Origin: Bryum argenteum
Taxonomy: Eukaryota; Streptophyta; Bryopsida; Bryales; Bryaceae
Assembly (NCBI GenBank): GCA_037043015.1
Contig: CM073323.1
Coordinates: 8,866,001-8,930,000, forward strand
Length of the DNA stretch: 64,000 nucleotides
Direction of reading: 5' to 3'
This document shows positions 48,743-60,883 of the stretch, piece after piece; the first letter of the stretch is position 1, and each line of letters begins with the position of its first letter. The notes under the pieces were generated by a model. The model did not search any database, was not told the origin of the DNA, and saw only the letters and a list, made by a program, of their open reading frames with translations. The position numbers and the translations under genes are program-made.

Positions 48743-49688
48743 TGAGATGTACATGTGATACATTGATGATGTCTTAGATGTACATGTCATCTAAATTGTG
48801 TCTCACAGATGTAGAAGAATTTTGTCTGATAAGACAATTTGGTCTGTAATGCATGAAACCTTAGGCTTTTCAGCATGTACTTGGATGCGTGCAGTTCCGG
48901 TGTCGGCTTGTATTTGATTGCATTAGAAGGAGGAGCGCAGTAATCAGTAGGATAAATATTTGGAGGTTTGAAACTTTTCCTCATACAAAAAGGATGGGTA
49001 TGTGAAATAATTATATATTGGACAGGTGCAGATTTCTAAGTGGAATGGCCACAAATCAACTATCCAGAGGTGATTTACGCCGCAGAAAGTTTGATGTTGT
49101 ATAGTAAAGACCCCAATCCAGTTACTGTGCCAATTAAAAGGCGTGGCAAATCATTAGTATGGGTCTGAACTTGATGGCCTCTATTATAAAGTGAGGAGCG
49201 TCACCCAAGAGCTTGGAAAAATGCTAGTGACTTCCATGTATGTAATTGATTTTACTGTAATGAGAACTCTTGTGAGGGCATGATTTTTTCAGTTCACATT
49301 TCTATGAGTTGTGGACCTCGTACTCCCATCCCTACAAGCATTATGGCTTGGATGTGATTCCGGTTCATACTCCGTGCTTCATATTATTAGCTTCATAAGA
49401 TTTGAGCTTTCAGAAAGGTCAGATGGAAACCTAAGAACATCATTGTCTTCGTTTCCTCTCTGCATTGGCTCTCACCAACTGCTTTTAGGTAGGGTTGTTT
49501 TGACACAATTTCCGGAATGTATGTCTAAATAGAACACCATTGACTATTATTTTATTATAGTGACTTATTCTTGCATTTTCCTCAGTTTCTGATTCTTGAT
49601 GGACACTTCATGTATAGTGGCTCAAGAATTTGAGTTGGAAGTTCTTTAGAGGATTAGCACCTATGCCTTTAATTTCTAGCACGATGCT

Positions 49689-50020
49689 CACTACTAGAGA
49701 AGAGGGGGTTTTGCAACGTTTCTTGTGTTGCTTAAGTCCAACAACATCCCCGTACTTGCTCTATAAATGTTTTCAACCTCAAAGCTACAGAAATTTACAT
49801 AACCTTGCTTGGTGATTTGGTAACATTGCTTATTTCTTGAGAACTTGCTCTAGAAATGTTTTCAACCTCAAAGCTACAAAAATTTACATAACGTTGCTTG
49901 GTGATTTGGTAACATTGCTTATTTATTAAGAACGTTGCTAATGAAGTTCCAAAACATTGCTTTACCTAAGCAACCATAAACAAAGAATGTTGGAGATCTC
50001 CAAGCCAAGTTGTAGTAGTG
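49689..50020. mobile_element. CACTA-type MITE, copy 2
   Basis: It begins CACTACTAGAGAAGAGGGGG and ends CAAGTTGTAGTAGTG, flanked by GCT at 49686-49688 and 50021-50023. It shares the GTTTTGCAACGTTTC subterminal with copy 1. The interior contains a 72-bp direct duplication (CTCTAAA/TGTTTTCAACCTC units). Confidence 0.85.
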
Positions 50021-50593
50021 GCTCTCTTAGAAACTAAGACTGCTCGGTCTATAAGGCTACGTTATCAGTGGTGTTGTTCCGAACTTGGATTCTATTGGCT
50101 AGACTTTGACGTGGTCACATAGTCTTGAACTAGCTTGATGTGCAGAGTAATTGCTTTTTAGCTAATCTTCTTCTATTCATTAATTAACAAACACTCTCAC
50201 ACTCTCAGCCGGACCATTTCATACAAAAGAACTACACAATATAACTTTAACACAACTAATCACACTTTTCTATAATAAATCTTTATATAAAAGAACTACA
50301 CACTTTATTCACTCAATGTAACATGAGCACTTTGCTAGATAAGAGTCTGTGTATCTTTGGAGACAGAGAGCTCGTACTCTTCTCCTACACTGATACGTAT
50401 CAACACAAAAGGATATCAATCTTTTGAGAGAACAAGACAGATCGGAGACGACTGAAAGTATAACCCTAGAGGACCGGACAGCTATCATCTGTTAAGAGAT
50501 ACATTAATCAGTTGGATGAAACAAATGAACGTACTAGTTCGATACACATGAATCGAAGCTTTGTTTACTAACTAATCTTCTTGATTAGTGCAG

Positions 50594-51490
50594 AACCCAT
50601 CTTGTACCCGAGTACATATACTTCGGGAAACTCTCGGAGAGAGCAGAGTGTGTTCAGCTTCGGTGTTTTGCTTATGGAGATTCTTAGTGGCAGAAGAAAA
50701 AGAATATTCGTTATAATGGTATTATTCACTGATTTTGAGAATTGTGGGTTTAGCTCGACTCGAGCTAAATGTACCCACACAGTACATTTGGCTCAACTCA
50801 AGCTCAATTGTCATCAATTTGATAATCTGAATATTCCTATTATAACGAATTACGTGTTTAATAACTAGTGCTGGGGAAGACAACTATCTACCTATCTACG
50901 TGGGTCCTTTTCCTAAACCGTCATGAATGAATATATCAGAAGTATGTGGTTGAAATCTTCGTACCCTCTGAAGCCATTATCAAGTAATGTTGACCGGTTA
51001 TCATATTTACGGACTCTTCGTAGTCTGCGAACTGTTCATCAATAATCACTTACCCAACCTTGTGATGGATGTTGACAATGAAGATTAAGTGTTCAGCATC
51101 CCTTTTTCACAGCAATGTTGTCTTCCCCATCACGAGTTAATCCTTTTCATGTGGAGTGATGCATGTGCAGGCATGGAGACTGCAGGGTGGTGGTAAGTTG
51201 ATGGAGCTCATGGACGCAAGGCTAGAGCTAGATGCTCCAAACATGGGTGAGGTGCACAGCCATTCAGTATGTGCACAGCGCCCGGGACGAACGGCCCACC
51301 ATGTTCCGAGTGCTGGCCATGCTGGCTGGGGACGCCGTCACCCGCATTCCAGACTCTCTCGATTGCAACAGCGTCTGGTCCGATCGATTATTTATCCCAC
51401 ACATCTTCGGAATCAGATTCATATGTTCGCTCCCTCGGCACGAAATCAATGCATCCGTCGAACTTCCCGAAGTGCATTGCAGATGATCCA
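50594..51490 (+). pseudogene. Receptor-like kinase C-terminal relic
   Basis: Two coding-like blocks remain. The first (about 50594-50700) gives LVPEYIYFGKLSERAE and, after a one-base frame change, VFSFGVLLMEILSGRRK, which is the post-activation-loop and helix F region of a plant receptor-like kinase. The second (about 51172-51370) follows a possible acceptor and gives AWRLQGGGKLMELMDARLEL, then in another frame RDERPTMFRVLAMLAGD, the typical C-lobe end of the cysteine-rich/S-domain receptor kinases. The N-lobe and catalytic loop were not found upstream. With at least two frame changes it is a pseudogene fragment, not a functional kinase. Confidence 0.75.
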
Positions 51491-51499
51491 TTCTGCAGA

Positions 51500-53170
51500 C
51501 CGATTATCAGAACATTCAAAATCTGCAAACATTTTTTGAAACATTCGAATTCTGCATACGATAGTCAAAATTGTACGTACCAACATCCTTCACACGTGTG
51601 TTGTAATGTAAAGTAGACAAGAGCAGCTTGGATACCATCATTTTTTAGCCTAAAAAAAGGAAGCATCGATCCACACCTCGTTCATGAATGTTGAGCACAG
51701 CCATGTAGAATTGTTGATCACAAGAACCCAGCCTCTTACAAATGTTCTGATTTTCAATTCTACGATGTAGAACTTACATTTCCTGAGTAAATGCTCGGGG
51801 CTTAAATCTATTTGTATTTCTCCACTACAGAAAGTATCCACAGAAATGCAATTTTTATTTGCTAGTGCCATGGAGCTTTTTTCAAACTATGAAGCTTTGT
51901 CGGTATGATCCATGCTCACATAAGTTTCTAGACCCTCCGAAGTTGATGGTCAGTTTACTGTGTGAAGGACTATACTTCGAAGTCTAAGAAAAATTTAATT
52001 GTAGATTCTTATGTTTGACTATCAAGAACATGTGTTTCGAGAGATCGTGCGAGAACAGGATTTGTATCAATCTTGATACACTTCAATTCACATACTACTA
52101 CTCGGGAATCTTATTGCTGCTGCTTACTACTTCATCTCATTATGCATCGAATGGAAACATGGTGGCAGTTTCCTCTGTAGTCGGTGGGAACACTTATGCT
52201 CCATAAGCATATTCTGAAAGAACTTCATATGTAACCACATAGTATTTTCGAACTGTTGGAATTCATTGAGATGTGCAGAATCTGCTATTTAGAAGTTGGT
52301 TAGATGAGAGAGTTGCTGCATGATTTCAATGATTTTGAAGTTAGTGAAATTGCAATAATTGAATGAAAGTTATAAAAAGGAAAAAAATTGGCTCACACCC
52401 CAAGGATTGCAGAGAGTAGAAAATTGCAGTTTTGAGGTTTCAAGCTTCCAATAATACACAAGGAGCTTTTAGGGTTGACTATACTTAGCAAAGTATTTTT
52501 TGACTTTGATGGTAAATAAGATTATCAATGCAACTGTCACATTGAAAATGTGTTTGTCTAAATAACAATGAATCATACAAATCAAACAAAAGAATAACCC
52601 ATGTTTGAAACATAGTTTGAATTGTTTCACTTCCAACACAAATTTTCCTCGAATTTTCAATATCAAAGTAGGTCTTCAATCTAGGTTCAAGTTCTAGATA
52701 GCTCTTATTAGTATATATATATATGCTTGAACTGGATTTGAAGAATACTAGTATGCCTCGAGGCGTTGCCATGCCCACTTAAATACTACAACCATGCCCA
52801 TCTTTGTCTCTGTCCATGTCCTTGCTACTGTTCTAAAACGACTGGTTTTTAGGCTTGTAGTTGAACCATGTTTTTATTTTTAGTAAACTTTTGAAGGGCT
52901 CCAAACGATGTGATCTGCTCTATTGGTTTTCTATTTTGTTTCCTGCTTGATCTAAAACTAGGTCATTTCTGTTACTTCCATTATTTTTCAGAGCCATAAA
53001 TACTTGGAAATTAAATATCTCCCAATTGGCCGGTCAGAGCCGCTATCCAACCATAGCTTGCACCCCTGCAAATACTCGCTTCCAACGACACGTTGGACGC
53101 ACCCAATCCAACTAGCGGTCCCAAGATCTCACTGTCGTCTCAAACAAAACAAAAAAACTATGTGCCTGCC
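51500..53170. other. Gene-free spacer
   Basis: No gene was found. An end-like GAGCTTTTAGGG followed by TTGA occurs at about 52461-52476, but no partner end was seen. Confidence 0.5.
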
Positions 53171-53174
53171 TCAA

Positions 53175-53246
53175 CCCTTATACGCCCAACCCCTCTGAAA
53201 ATACACAAAAAAGCATGCCCAAGGGGCATGCTTGGGCGATTAAGGG
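53175..53246. mobile_element. 72-bp TTAA-type mini-MITE with internal hairpin
   Basis: The ends CCCTTATACGCCCA and TGGGCGATTAAGGG lie only 72 bp apart, flanked by TCAA at 53171-53174 and TTAA at 53247-53250. The interior contains the palindrome AAGCATGCCC / GGGGCATGCTT. Confidence 0.75.
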
Positions 53247-54243
53247 TTAAATATGTAGATTCTTTGGTGAATGGAATGCGATTTCAATTTCATGGTTGAA
53301 TGCCCTATTCACCACCACTTACCTCTAGAAAAGGGTGTCGAGAAAACAACAAGAAGGAAAAGGGCGGTGTAACAAGCGGTTGTGGCCGGCACTGTTTAGG
53401 TACAATATAATAATTATTATAAGACTCATTCTTGTCTGAGGGCTAGATTTGCAACAGCCGACCCCGGTTTTAGGGCGGAGCTTGAACTGATCTCGGCGTC
53501 CTGGCGGCAGGAATTTCCACTTAGTTTTGGGGGTTCACGTCTTTTTACGGCATATAATTGACTACCATTTTCCAGCACTTGAGAATATTCTCCACATTCC
53601 TCCAGTCTCCTGGCAATAATTTATGCGTAATTATATCATTGCCGGCACCACTCTAACTTGGAGGAGTGTGGAGCCGGTCACTAGTGCACTACCGGTCTGA
53701 AACTTCGCCGAACTCAACGGCCTTGTAGGAGTCAATCTTCACCCCTTCTGAATTATTTGATCACAAAATTGATGTTTGTTACTTAGCAAAAGCAAAGCTT
53801 GGTGCTTCAGGAGAAACAGTGTCACATTGAAACGCAGGAGTAGTTAGCAGCTCACTGTGCATATATTGAACAGTCAAAAAACTCAAGGAAGATTCCTGCC
53901 AAATGGCACAGGAATGAACCTGACTGAAATCCTCACTTATGTTTGTTCGAAACTAATCAAAAAAGTTGAAATTAAAAGGAAGAAATTGCACGTGCTCTAT
54001 TGAAAAGTATTAAGTTGGCTGGTGGAAAATCCTGTCTGAGCCGACCATTTTAACAATCTCAATGAACATGTAGGCAACAACACATTCCTTCAAGGGCATG
54101 CAGACACAACCAACCAACCACCAACTTCCAAACGAACGAGCTGCATTGGGGACGGCACCGGCCTTGAGCCCTGATTTCATTGGGGTCTCCCCCAGAAGCC
54201 CCACCACTCTCACCTACACTCACATGCCAGCTTCACCATTGCA

Positions 54244-54249
54244 TATAAG
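54244..54249 (+). promoter_or_regulatory. Possible TATA box for the gene at 54490
   Basis: GCATATAAGAAG lies about 245 bp upstream of the ATG, followed by a C/T-rich stretch (about 54275-54340) typical of plant leaders. A very short upstream frame begins at the ATG at about 54348. Confidence 0.35.
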
Positions 54250-54489
54250 AAGCCGGTCCCAACGTCGACAATTCTCTCACTCCTCGAACTCCATCTCCTC
54301 ATCACTGCTGATTATCCCTTTCAGTATCCTAGCTCTTCTTGTTCATATGTTCATAGCTGTGTAGAAGTGTGCAGTATGGGTCGTTTCGTTAACAAAGCAT
54401 TAGAGAATGCAGGACGCACGCATTGTAGCATAATCCATCCCTAGCAGACGTGCAACTTTCCAGGATTGTTGTGTGAGTACGATTCAAGC

Positions 54490-55449
54490 ATGGCGGTATC
54501 CTCAAAGGTGAGACCGGTTCGATCAGGCTCGTTGCGGTTGTCGCGTGATTGGAGTGAAGAGTCGGAGGAACCCTCCAGTGCCGAGAAGGTGGAACAGACC
54601 TGGGTGGCGTTACCGCAGCGGTGGCGCGCGGTAGCCAAGTTCGATACCACGTCGGCGTCTGTCACTCAGAAAGTGGTCATCGACGTCGGCGTGACGACGT
54701 CCTACAGGAGAGAGGGTCCCCACAAGTACATCATCGGCGCGGAGATTTTCGACCTCCTGTGGGACAGCAACATGTTCGCGAACGCCGACGATTGCCGAGG
54801 CTGGTTCATCGATGAGCTCGAGGTTCAGTTCGAGCCGCTTTGGAGCCAGGACGAGATCGTAACGGGGTCATTGTTTCCGAAGACGGCGAACGCGGCCGCG
54901 AACTTCGGAAACGCGAAGCAGATGGGCATCACGGGGTTCATAGGCAAGAATCCCACATTAGCTCTCAGTATGAGTAACACACATTCGCAGCAAATCTCCC
55001 AGCAGATGTACAGTTGCAAGTGGGAGCGCGGAGCCCGTGGCGTGATGAGCTTTCACTGGAATCTTAATCACTGGTGCCCGTCGGAGTATCCCAAAGCCTA
55101 CAATCCGATGCGATGGTCGGGATCCAAAGTGCCCCGCTTGCCCCCAGATTACGAGAAGGGGAGCTTCAACGGGCTGGATTATAAGCCCCGTGTGGAATGG
55201 GTGGTTCCCGCATCTGTGGTGCGCGCCGGCCTCGCTGCGTGGCGCGTCACCGTGAGTGCGAGTCTCGCGTGTGTAGGCTCCAAGAAGAATTGGATCTTTC
55301 CAGTGAACAAATACTTCGCTCAGAGGGAGATGCAGCACGAAGAGATTTGGGAGTTCCCGATCGAGAAGGACTTGTCGACGAGCAGTCGTGGCAGCAGTCG
55401 GCATAGCTGTCGAAGCTCCGTTGCCTTACACTCCCTCCTTCTCAGATAA
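54490..55449 (+). CDS. Unrecognised intronless gene, 319 aa
   Basis: I do not recognise this protein. The frame is long, GC-rich (especially at third positions) and uninterrupted, unlike the AT-rich DNA on both sides, which supports a real gene. The N-terminal 40 residues are Ser/Glu-rich and basic with no signal peptide or membrane segment. The central part (about residues 35-290) is rich in Trp and aromatic residues and reads as an ordered, probably beta-rich domain (ALPQRWRAVAKFDTTSASVT; EIFDLLWDSNMF; FIDELEVQFEPLW; SMSNTHSQQISQQMYSCKWE; MSFHWNLNHWCPSEYPKAYN). The C-terminus is a Ser/Arg-rich tail. The frame continues upstream to a TTG at 54466, but the ATG at 54490 is the first Met. Confidence 0.65.
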   Translation: MAVSSKVRPVRSGSLRLSRDWSEESEEPSSAEKVEQTWVALPQRWRAVAKFDTTSASVTQKVVIDVGVTTSYRREGPHKYIIGAEIFDLLWDSNMFANADDCRGWFIDELEVQFEPLWSQDEIVTGSLFPKTANAAANFGNAKQMGITGFIGKNPTLALSMSNTHSQQISQQMYSCKWERGARGVMSFHWNLNHWCPSEYPKAYNPMRWSGSKVPRLPPDYEKGSFNGLDYKPRVEWVVPASVVRAGLAAWRVTVSASLACVGSKKNWIFPVNKYFAQREMQHEEIWEFPIEKDLSTSSRGSSRHSCRSSVALHSLLLR

Positions 55450-56160
55450 ATACATTCATTTGCTTGAAAAGTTTTATACCATGATTTGGTATTAATGAGT
55501 AATTTAGTCCACTAGAAAAATCTAACCATTTTTAGCAAATCATGGTGTTTTTCTGAGACGAAGGGAGTAGTTACTACTCTGTAACTAGCTAGGACTACTG
55601 TAGTGTATCATTCCCCAGGATCGTGCAATGATTTTCTTTTGAGAAAACTTTTTACTTTCTCACAAGAATTGCTAGTTAGGAAGAGTTCAAGAAGGTGGAG
55701 CAGATTGCTCCTTATTCATAATTGTGGCCACTCTAATTGCACAGTTAGATCTTGATACAATCTTGATACAAAATGTAGTGTCTCTGCACAGCACTGTACA
55801 GCACTGTACCATGATATCCATTGAAAAAAACTAAATAATTTGTACATTTCTCCGGGAAGTTGCACTGCCTTTGTTACTGATTTTATCTCTTGCTGTGTGA
55901 ATATGATATATGAGTTATATCATGGGGAGATTGCACCCATTTGGAGTCCTGGAAAGACTATACAATCCTATGTCAATAGGGTTATCTGTGTCAAAGTCAC
56001 GAGAAACATTCCTTGAGAGTAAACTTGAGGTAATATTGCAATATAGTTTCTGTGTAGCTCTAGAGTGAATCAAAAGAGTTATGCTTGAGCTTGCAATGAA
56101 TTCTGATGCAAGACTTTTTAAAATGAGGCCAAACCTAACTCATGCTCACTCATAACAAGC
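55450..56160. other. 3' flank of the preceding gene, spacer
   Basis: No gene. The duplicated octamer-like GCACTGTACA occurs at about 55790-55808. Confidence 0.45.
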
Positions 56161-56164
56161 TTGA

Positions 56165-56740
56165 CGCCTAAATGCGTTGAATGTAGAAAAAGAACATTTT
56201 GGATGGTAAGCAACAACTTTGAAGAGTCATAACTTTTTCAATATTTGTTTTGGATAAAATTACTTGGGTGGGGTCCCAAATTAAGTCTAGTTTGTGTGGT
56301 AGGAATTCTAGTAGACTTGTTTAAGTATGAATTTATGTTCTGCATTTTAGTGAAAACAATTCTTGTTTTTGGGTTTTTTAACATGGGGCATGTTTTAGCA
56401 TTGCAAGCCAATTATGCAAAATCCAATTTAGTGTTTTGTGACTTTTTGTATAATTATGGTCTTTGAGATAGATTTTCAACAACTTTGTAGTTGAAAGACT
56501 CTTAATTTGAATACTTCAAGTATTGGAATTGCAATGACGTTTCTACACTAAGAGGAAAAAAAAACCTCCAAAAGGCCGGTGTGAATACACTGTCTGTTTT
56601 CAAGACCTACCCTTGAATGTATGCTCGGAGGTCATCACACTAATGGTGGGACGATTACAAAACCTACAATAAGTCTTCCATAAGATTGTACGGTTTAGAT
56701 TTGAATAACTTGCCTTAAAATAGGTTGGCGCGCACAGGGG
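56165..56740 (-). mobile_element. TTAA-type MITE, sub-family 1, reverse orientation
   Basis: The ends CGCCTAAATGCG and CGCGCACAGGGG are decayed, flanked by TTGA at 56161-56164 and TTAA at 56741-56744. The interior on the minus strand follows 11861-12833, including TTATGACTCTTCAAAGTT (minus strand of 56215-56232). A segment at about 56560-56660 resembles dispersed repeat R1 (GGCCGGTGTGAATACACTGT; GGAGGTCATCACACTAATGG). Confidence 0.65.
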
Positions 56741-56765
56741 TTAAGTTTCCTCAAGGTTACCCATC

Positions 56766-57358
56766 TGTTAACGGAATATTCGTAGTATATTCGCTAGGCT
56801 ATTTTTAGTCTAGTCTCTACCCGGTAGGTATAGACCCGGCAGGCGATACCCGGTAGGGTCAGCAAGTCGGTTATCTATTTGGCATAGTTAGAGTCCTAAA
56901 CGAGTTTAGGACACCCGACTTTATGGCTGACTTAGCGGCCAGTCGGTGACTTTGTTATGACGAGTGGATCGGATTGATTTAGTCGACCCCACCGACTATA
57001 TGTACCACCCTCTTCTCCGTGAGGGTTGTTGCTAGTCAATCTATCCCCTTTTGCCAGTAACCTCGGAGTTCTGCATAGTCTTCTATTCTGTTCTTTTGTT
57101 GTGTGTGTTTGAATAGACTAGCCGACTTTTGTTTTGCAGGATCTCTGATCTCTTTGTGAGAATCGTGTATTTTCTCTCCCTCTAGTGTTTAGTAGACCCG
57201 ACATAAAGCTGTCTGGTCCTCCTTGGTACTCACTAGTCGGTAGATTCAACCCTCTTCCCTTCTTGTTAGTAGCAGTTTTGTTGACCCAACGTTACTGTGA
57301 CTAGTAGGAAACTAACTTAGACTCGTTAGGGTGTGTTTCCAGAAAAACCCCCTTAACA
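56766..57358 (+). mobile_element. 5' LTR of a Ty3/Gypsy retrotransposon
   Basis: The LTR begins TGTTAACGG and ends CCTTAACA, giving the inverted tips TGTTAA/TTAACA. It is 593 bp. The downstream sequence TTTGGCGACCTATGC starts two bases later and has the TGG start expected of a tRNA primer-binding site. A TATATG-like box occurs at about 56996. The 3' LTR is outside the window, so the boundaries are inferred from the tips alone. Confidence 0.7.
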
Positions 57359-58243
57359 TTTGGCGACCTATGCTTGAGTTCGATTCCATTGTTTCCAGAT
57401 CGCGCAGATCCGAAGTAGAGCAGTAGATCTCCCTCAACATTGGGCTACCGTGCGATTGTCCGCAGTCCAAATTTTGGATCCGTAAACGAGTAGAAATCGT
57501 GTAGAGCATGCCGACCCGGATGTCGACCTTGCACAAATCGCTGCTCCGAAAGTGTCTCGCTATAGAGGTTTAGGAGTATGCAACCTCTTGGTCGGTTGGC
57601 ACAAAAGTTGTTGGTATCAAGGTTTCAGTAAAAATCATCTCCCTACACTCAACAAAGATCCGACCCCGATCCGGTAGAAAACGGCAACATAGCTAAAATG
57701 CGCCTCGGAGATCATAGTCGCTACGTGCCTATCTAGCAAAAGTAGAGTCGTCTAAGAGTGCTAAGAAATCAGAGAGCGGTGTGTGGAAGAAGCTCACGGT
57801 GCCAAAAGAGCAACTAAGTGAACTCACACAAAACACCAGCCAAGCATCGCAGCCCCACACTCTCTACCGCGGATCCGATTTAGATTGATTCGATCTAGAT
57901 CGGATCGAGATCCAAAAAACCGGATCTCGATCCAAAGTGACACGTCACCATTATGACGGGTCCACGGACGCGTCTTCTTGGCTCTCCCGAGCGATCGACT
58001 TACCACCCGACCACTGGAAAATTCCAGGCATCAGATCGGGAATGGCGCAGTTGCGATCCGGATAAATCCAACTCTAGACACCCGACAGTCGACCCCAAGG
58101 GCCGACCCCCTCCCGACATATAGCGTCAGAAGACAAGTCTCAGCATCCACGTCGGATGAAGCGTCCCTGTACCACCTGGTCGAATACACCCAAGGTATGA
58201 CGGACGTCCCGAAAGTGCATCTTTTCACGAAACGTCTTTTCCA
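57359..58243 (+). other. Primer-binding site and leader of the retrotransposon
   Basis: The untranslated leader lies between the 5' LTR and gag. The proposed primer-binding site is TGGCGACCTATGC at 57361-57373. A second candidate, TTGGTATCAAGG near 57610, resembles an initiator-Met primer site but would imply a longer LTR. Confidence 0.5.
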
Positions 58244-60883
58244 ATGAATCGTGGTGGGTATACCGACCCGACCCGACCTGTGGCCAATTTGCCACTAACA
58301 TCGTCAACAGCGGATCAATACACCCGACCAAGTGTGGCGACACATACGATTTCGAACCCATCCACGCCCCGACTGAACCGGGACGACCAACCACCACTTC
58401 CTGACCGACCGTCTAGTGCCAACCAGCGGCTTGTCAGGTACAATCCTGACCCGTCCATCATTATGCAAGAGCGTCAGCACGAAATTGATTTACTACGTAG
58501 TAGTCGGGCCGAACTCGATCTCCGTCTGGCCACTCTGTTGTCTAACCCGGGCCAGACAGAGCACCCGCCCCTACCAGGTCGGAACCCCCACACGGCATCA
58601 TCTTACCAGGAACCAAGTTCTCCTGGTCCAGTGGTGAGCCGACCGGGTACACCCTTAGAAGAAAGTCCTTCCCCGACTGCTAGACAGGAGTTCGACCCCC
58701 ATACGGTCCATCAGATCCAGACTATATATAATCAAGGAGTCGACCCGCTAGCAGTCAGACCCGCCTTATCCAACATTCGCACGCACCCACCGGACGTATT
58801 AACATTAGATCCGCCTGTCAACCATCTACCCGACCATAGAATGTCGACCCCACAGGCTTTGACCCAACACCGTCATCAGGCACAGCCGACACAACGGGTC
58901 TTAGTTACCCAGCCGACCGCCACACTTGTATCATCCTCGACTTATTCCTGGCCATTCTCAGCCAGCACTTATGGTCGACCGGTAGACCCACAGTCACTAC
59001 CTATGCAAGCTGTGAGTCTACCGAGTGCACCTATACAAACGGTCACCCGACCGCCCACCCTACCCCATCCGTCGGTGTGTACGTACTGTCAAACCCCGGG
59101 CCATAGTATTGAATACTGCCCCTATTTAGTGGCACCCAGACCAACAGCACCAAGTCTGGCACCACCTGTCTACTCGGCAGTGGTAGGACCGACTTACTTA
59201 GCCGTTCCGACAGCACCTGGTCAAGTACCGCCTGTCTACCCGACAACGGTAGGACCGACCTACCCAGTCGCTCCGACAACATCTACACCTGTACCGCGCG
59301 TCTATCCGACAGGTACGGTACCACCATACCCTGCTTACCAGACAGGAGCAGTTCCACCACACTCTGTCTATCCGACAGCAGCATACCCAACCCGCACGAC
59401 TGCCAGGAAACCAGTGGTCATGCCGACCTATAAAGAAGGTAAGTGTGCCATGACCCATGTCAACCGTTTTGTCAATGCGTTGATGCTAAATGGAGAAACA
59501 GATCCGAATATATGCATCGCCCTGTTTGGTAATTCCTTAGTCGATGCAAATAATTATAATTGGTTCACCAACCAACGGTCAACCCTACCCTACCAAGACC
59601 TGCAGGGCCTAATGGAGGCCTTTAAATACCGGTATCAGGATATTGACAATGATGACCAAGCCTACCTCATTTTCCGCAGTCTCAAACAGGACACTAAGGA
59701 GTCGGTGGATGACTATTATGAGCGTATGATGAAATTGGCTGGTCAGTTCAAAGTCTCTCCAGCCGACAATTTCCTACTAAGCAACTTTCGAGCTGGCTTG
59801 TTGAAGTATTTGCAGGTAGCGACAGTTGGACTACCCAGATCCACTCTGGCACAGGCAAAGCAGTCAGCCAAGCTTGCTGAGAGCGGACTACCGAAAGAAC
59901 CCAACCCAACCCCTGATGCCACCCAACCAGATCAGGTCGACCGGACAAAACGAGTTGTATGCAACTTGTGCAAAAAATCGGGACATGGAGAGAGCGACTG
60001 CTGGCGGAATCCAGAGAGCGACTTCGCAAAACAACGCGCAACAGCAGCACCGACAGTGGCAGTTGTAGCACCAACCCCTACCCAATCGCCAGCACGGCCG
60101 ACGGGTCGACCCCCGCGGGCTACCTTCCCGAAACGAATCTTCCCTTGTTCCCTGTGTAAGCTTATGGACCACCCGACACACTTGTGTCCCATGCTGAAGG
60201 ACCCAAGGGTGGTCAAATTTTTGAGTCAACAGACGAAGGAAACGAAACCATCCACCTCGACGGTAATCATAGAAGAAGCACCATCGACTTCGGTAGGAGT
60301 CGTGACAGTAGCTGCCATAACCCGGAGCAAGATACTACAGGAGGAGACACTACCCGACCAGCACCTACCGGACGAACCCGACTGGCACGAAGAGGAGCAG
60401 CTGCGAGACCAGATGATGCAGGACTTAAGACAGTTCCAGTCAGAACTCGAGTCCCTGACTTCTACATATCCACAGCCAGGAGCAGACGAACTGCAAACCG
60501 ACTGGGATTCAGAGGCACTACCACAGCAACCGACTTCGCCTCACACGACGCCGACAGCCTCTGACCAGAACATACCCCACTCGACCGATTCGGCATTAAG
60601 CGAGTTACACCAGCGGTTTTGGGACAGCAAGTTGCAGGTGTCCCTAAGAGAGCTTTTTCAACTCTCACCGGCACTCACTGCCCTAGTCCGGAGTCGACTA
60701 CACCAATCGGCGTCACCCGACCTACCCCCTGCGGTCGACCCTCTACCTGAAACAGTCGTCATAGCCGCTGCAGAGACGGTCGATCGACACATGCCGGTAA
60801 TATCAGTGTCGGTCGGTAAGAACGTGGTCAACGACGCCCTTATCGATGGAGGCTCTGGGGTCAATGTGATCACCGAAGAGGAG
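58244..60883 (+). CDS. gag: Ty3/Gypsy gag and start of protease
   Basis: One frame of 880 codons runs to the solo-LTR insertion point; beyond it the frame reads 21 more codons of LTR sequence to a stop at 60946. Order of domains: Pro/Thr-rich N-terminus; zinc knuckle CTYCQTPGHSIEYC near residue 280; tandem PVYPT-type repeats (about 300-390); a retrotransposon gag domain (about 395-545, with GLMEAFKYRYQDI and SVDDYYERMMKLAGQF); two more knuckles, CNLCKKSGHGESDC and CSLCKLMDHPTHLC; and near the end the aspartic protease motif ALIDGGSGVNVI. Gag packages the element RNA and the protease processes the polyprotein. The frame has no internal stops, in contrast to pol. Because the break falls in the protease, this copy cannot make a complete Gag-Pol. 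Confidence 0.88.

Noticed and set aside
57978-58247. 89-codon frame just before gag
   Set aside because: It overlaps the gag start by a few bases and may be a chance leader frame; no retroelement domain is present.
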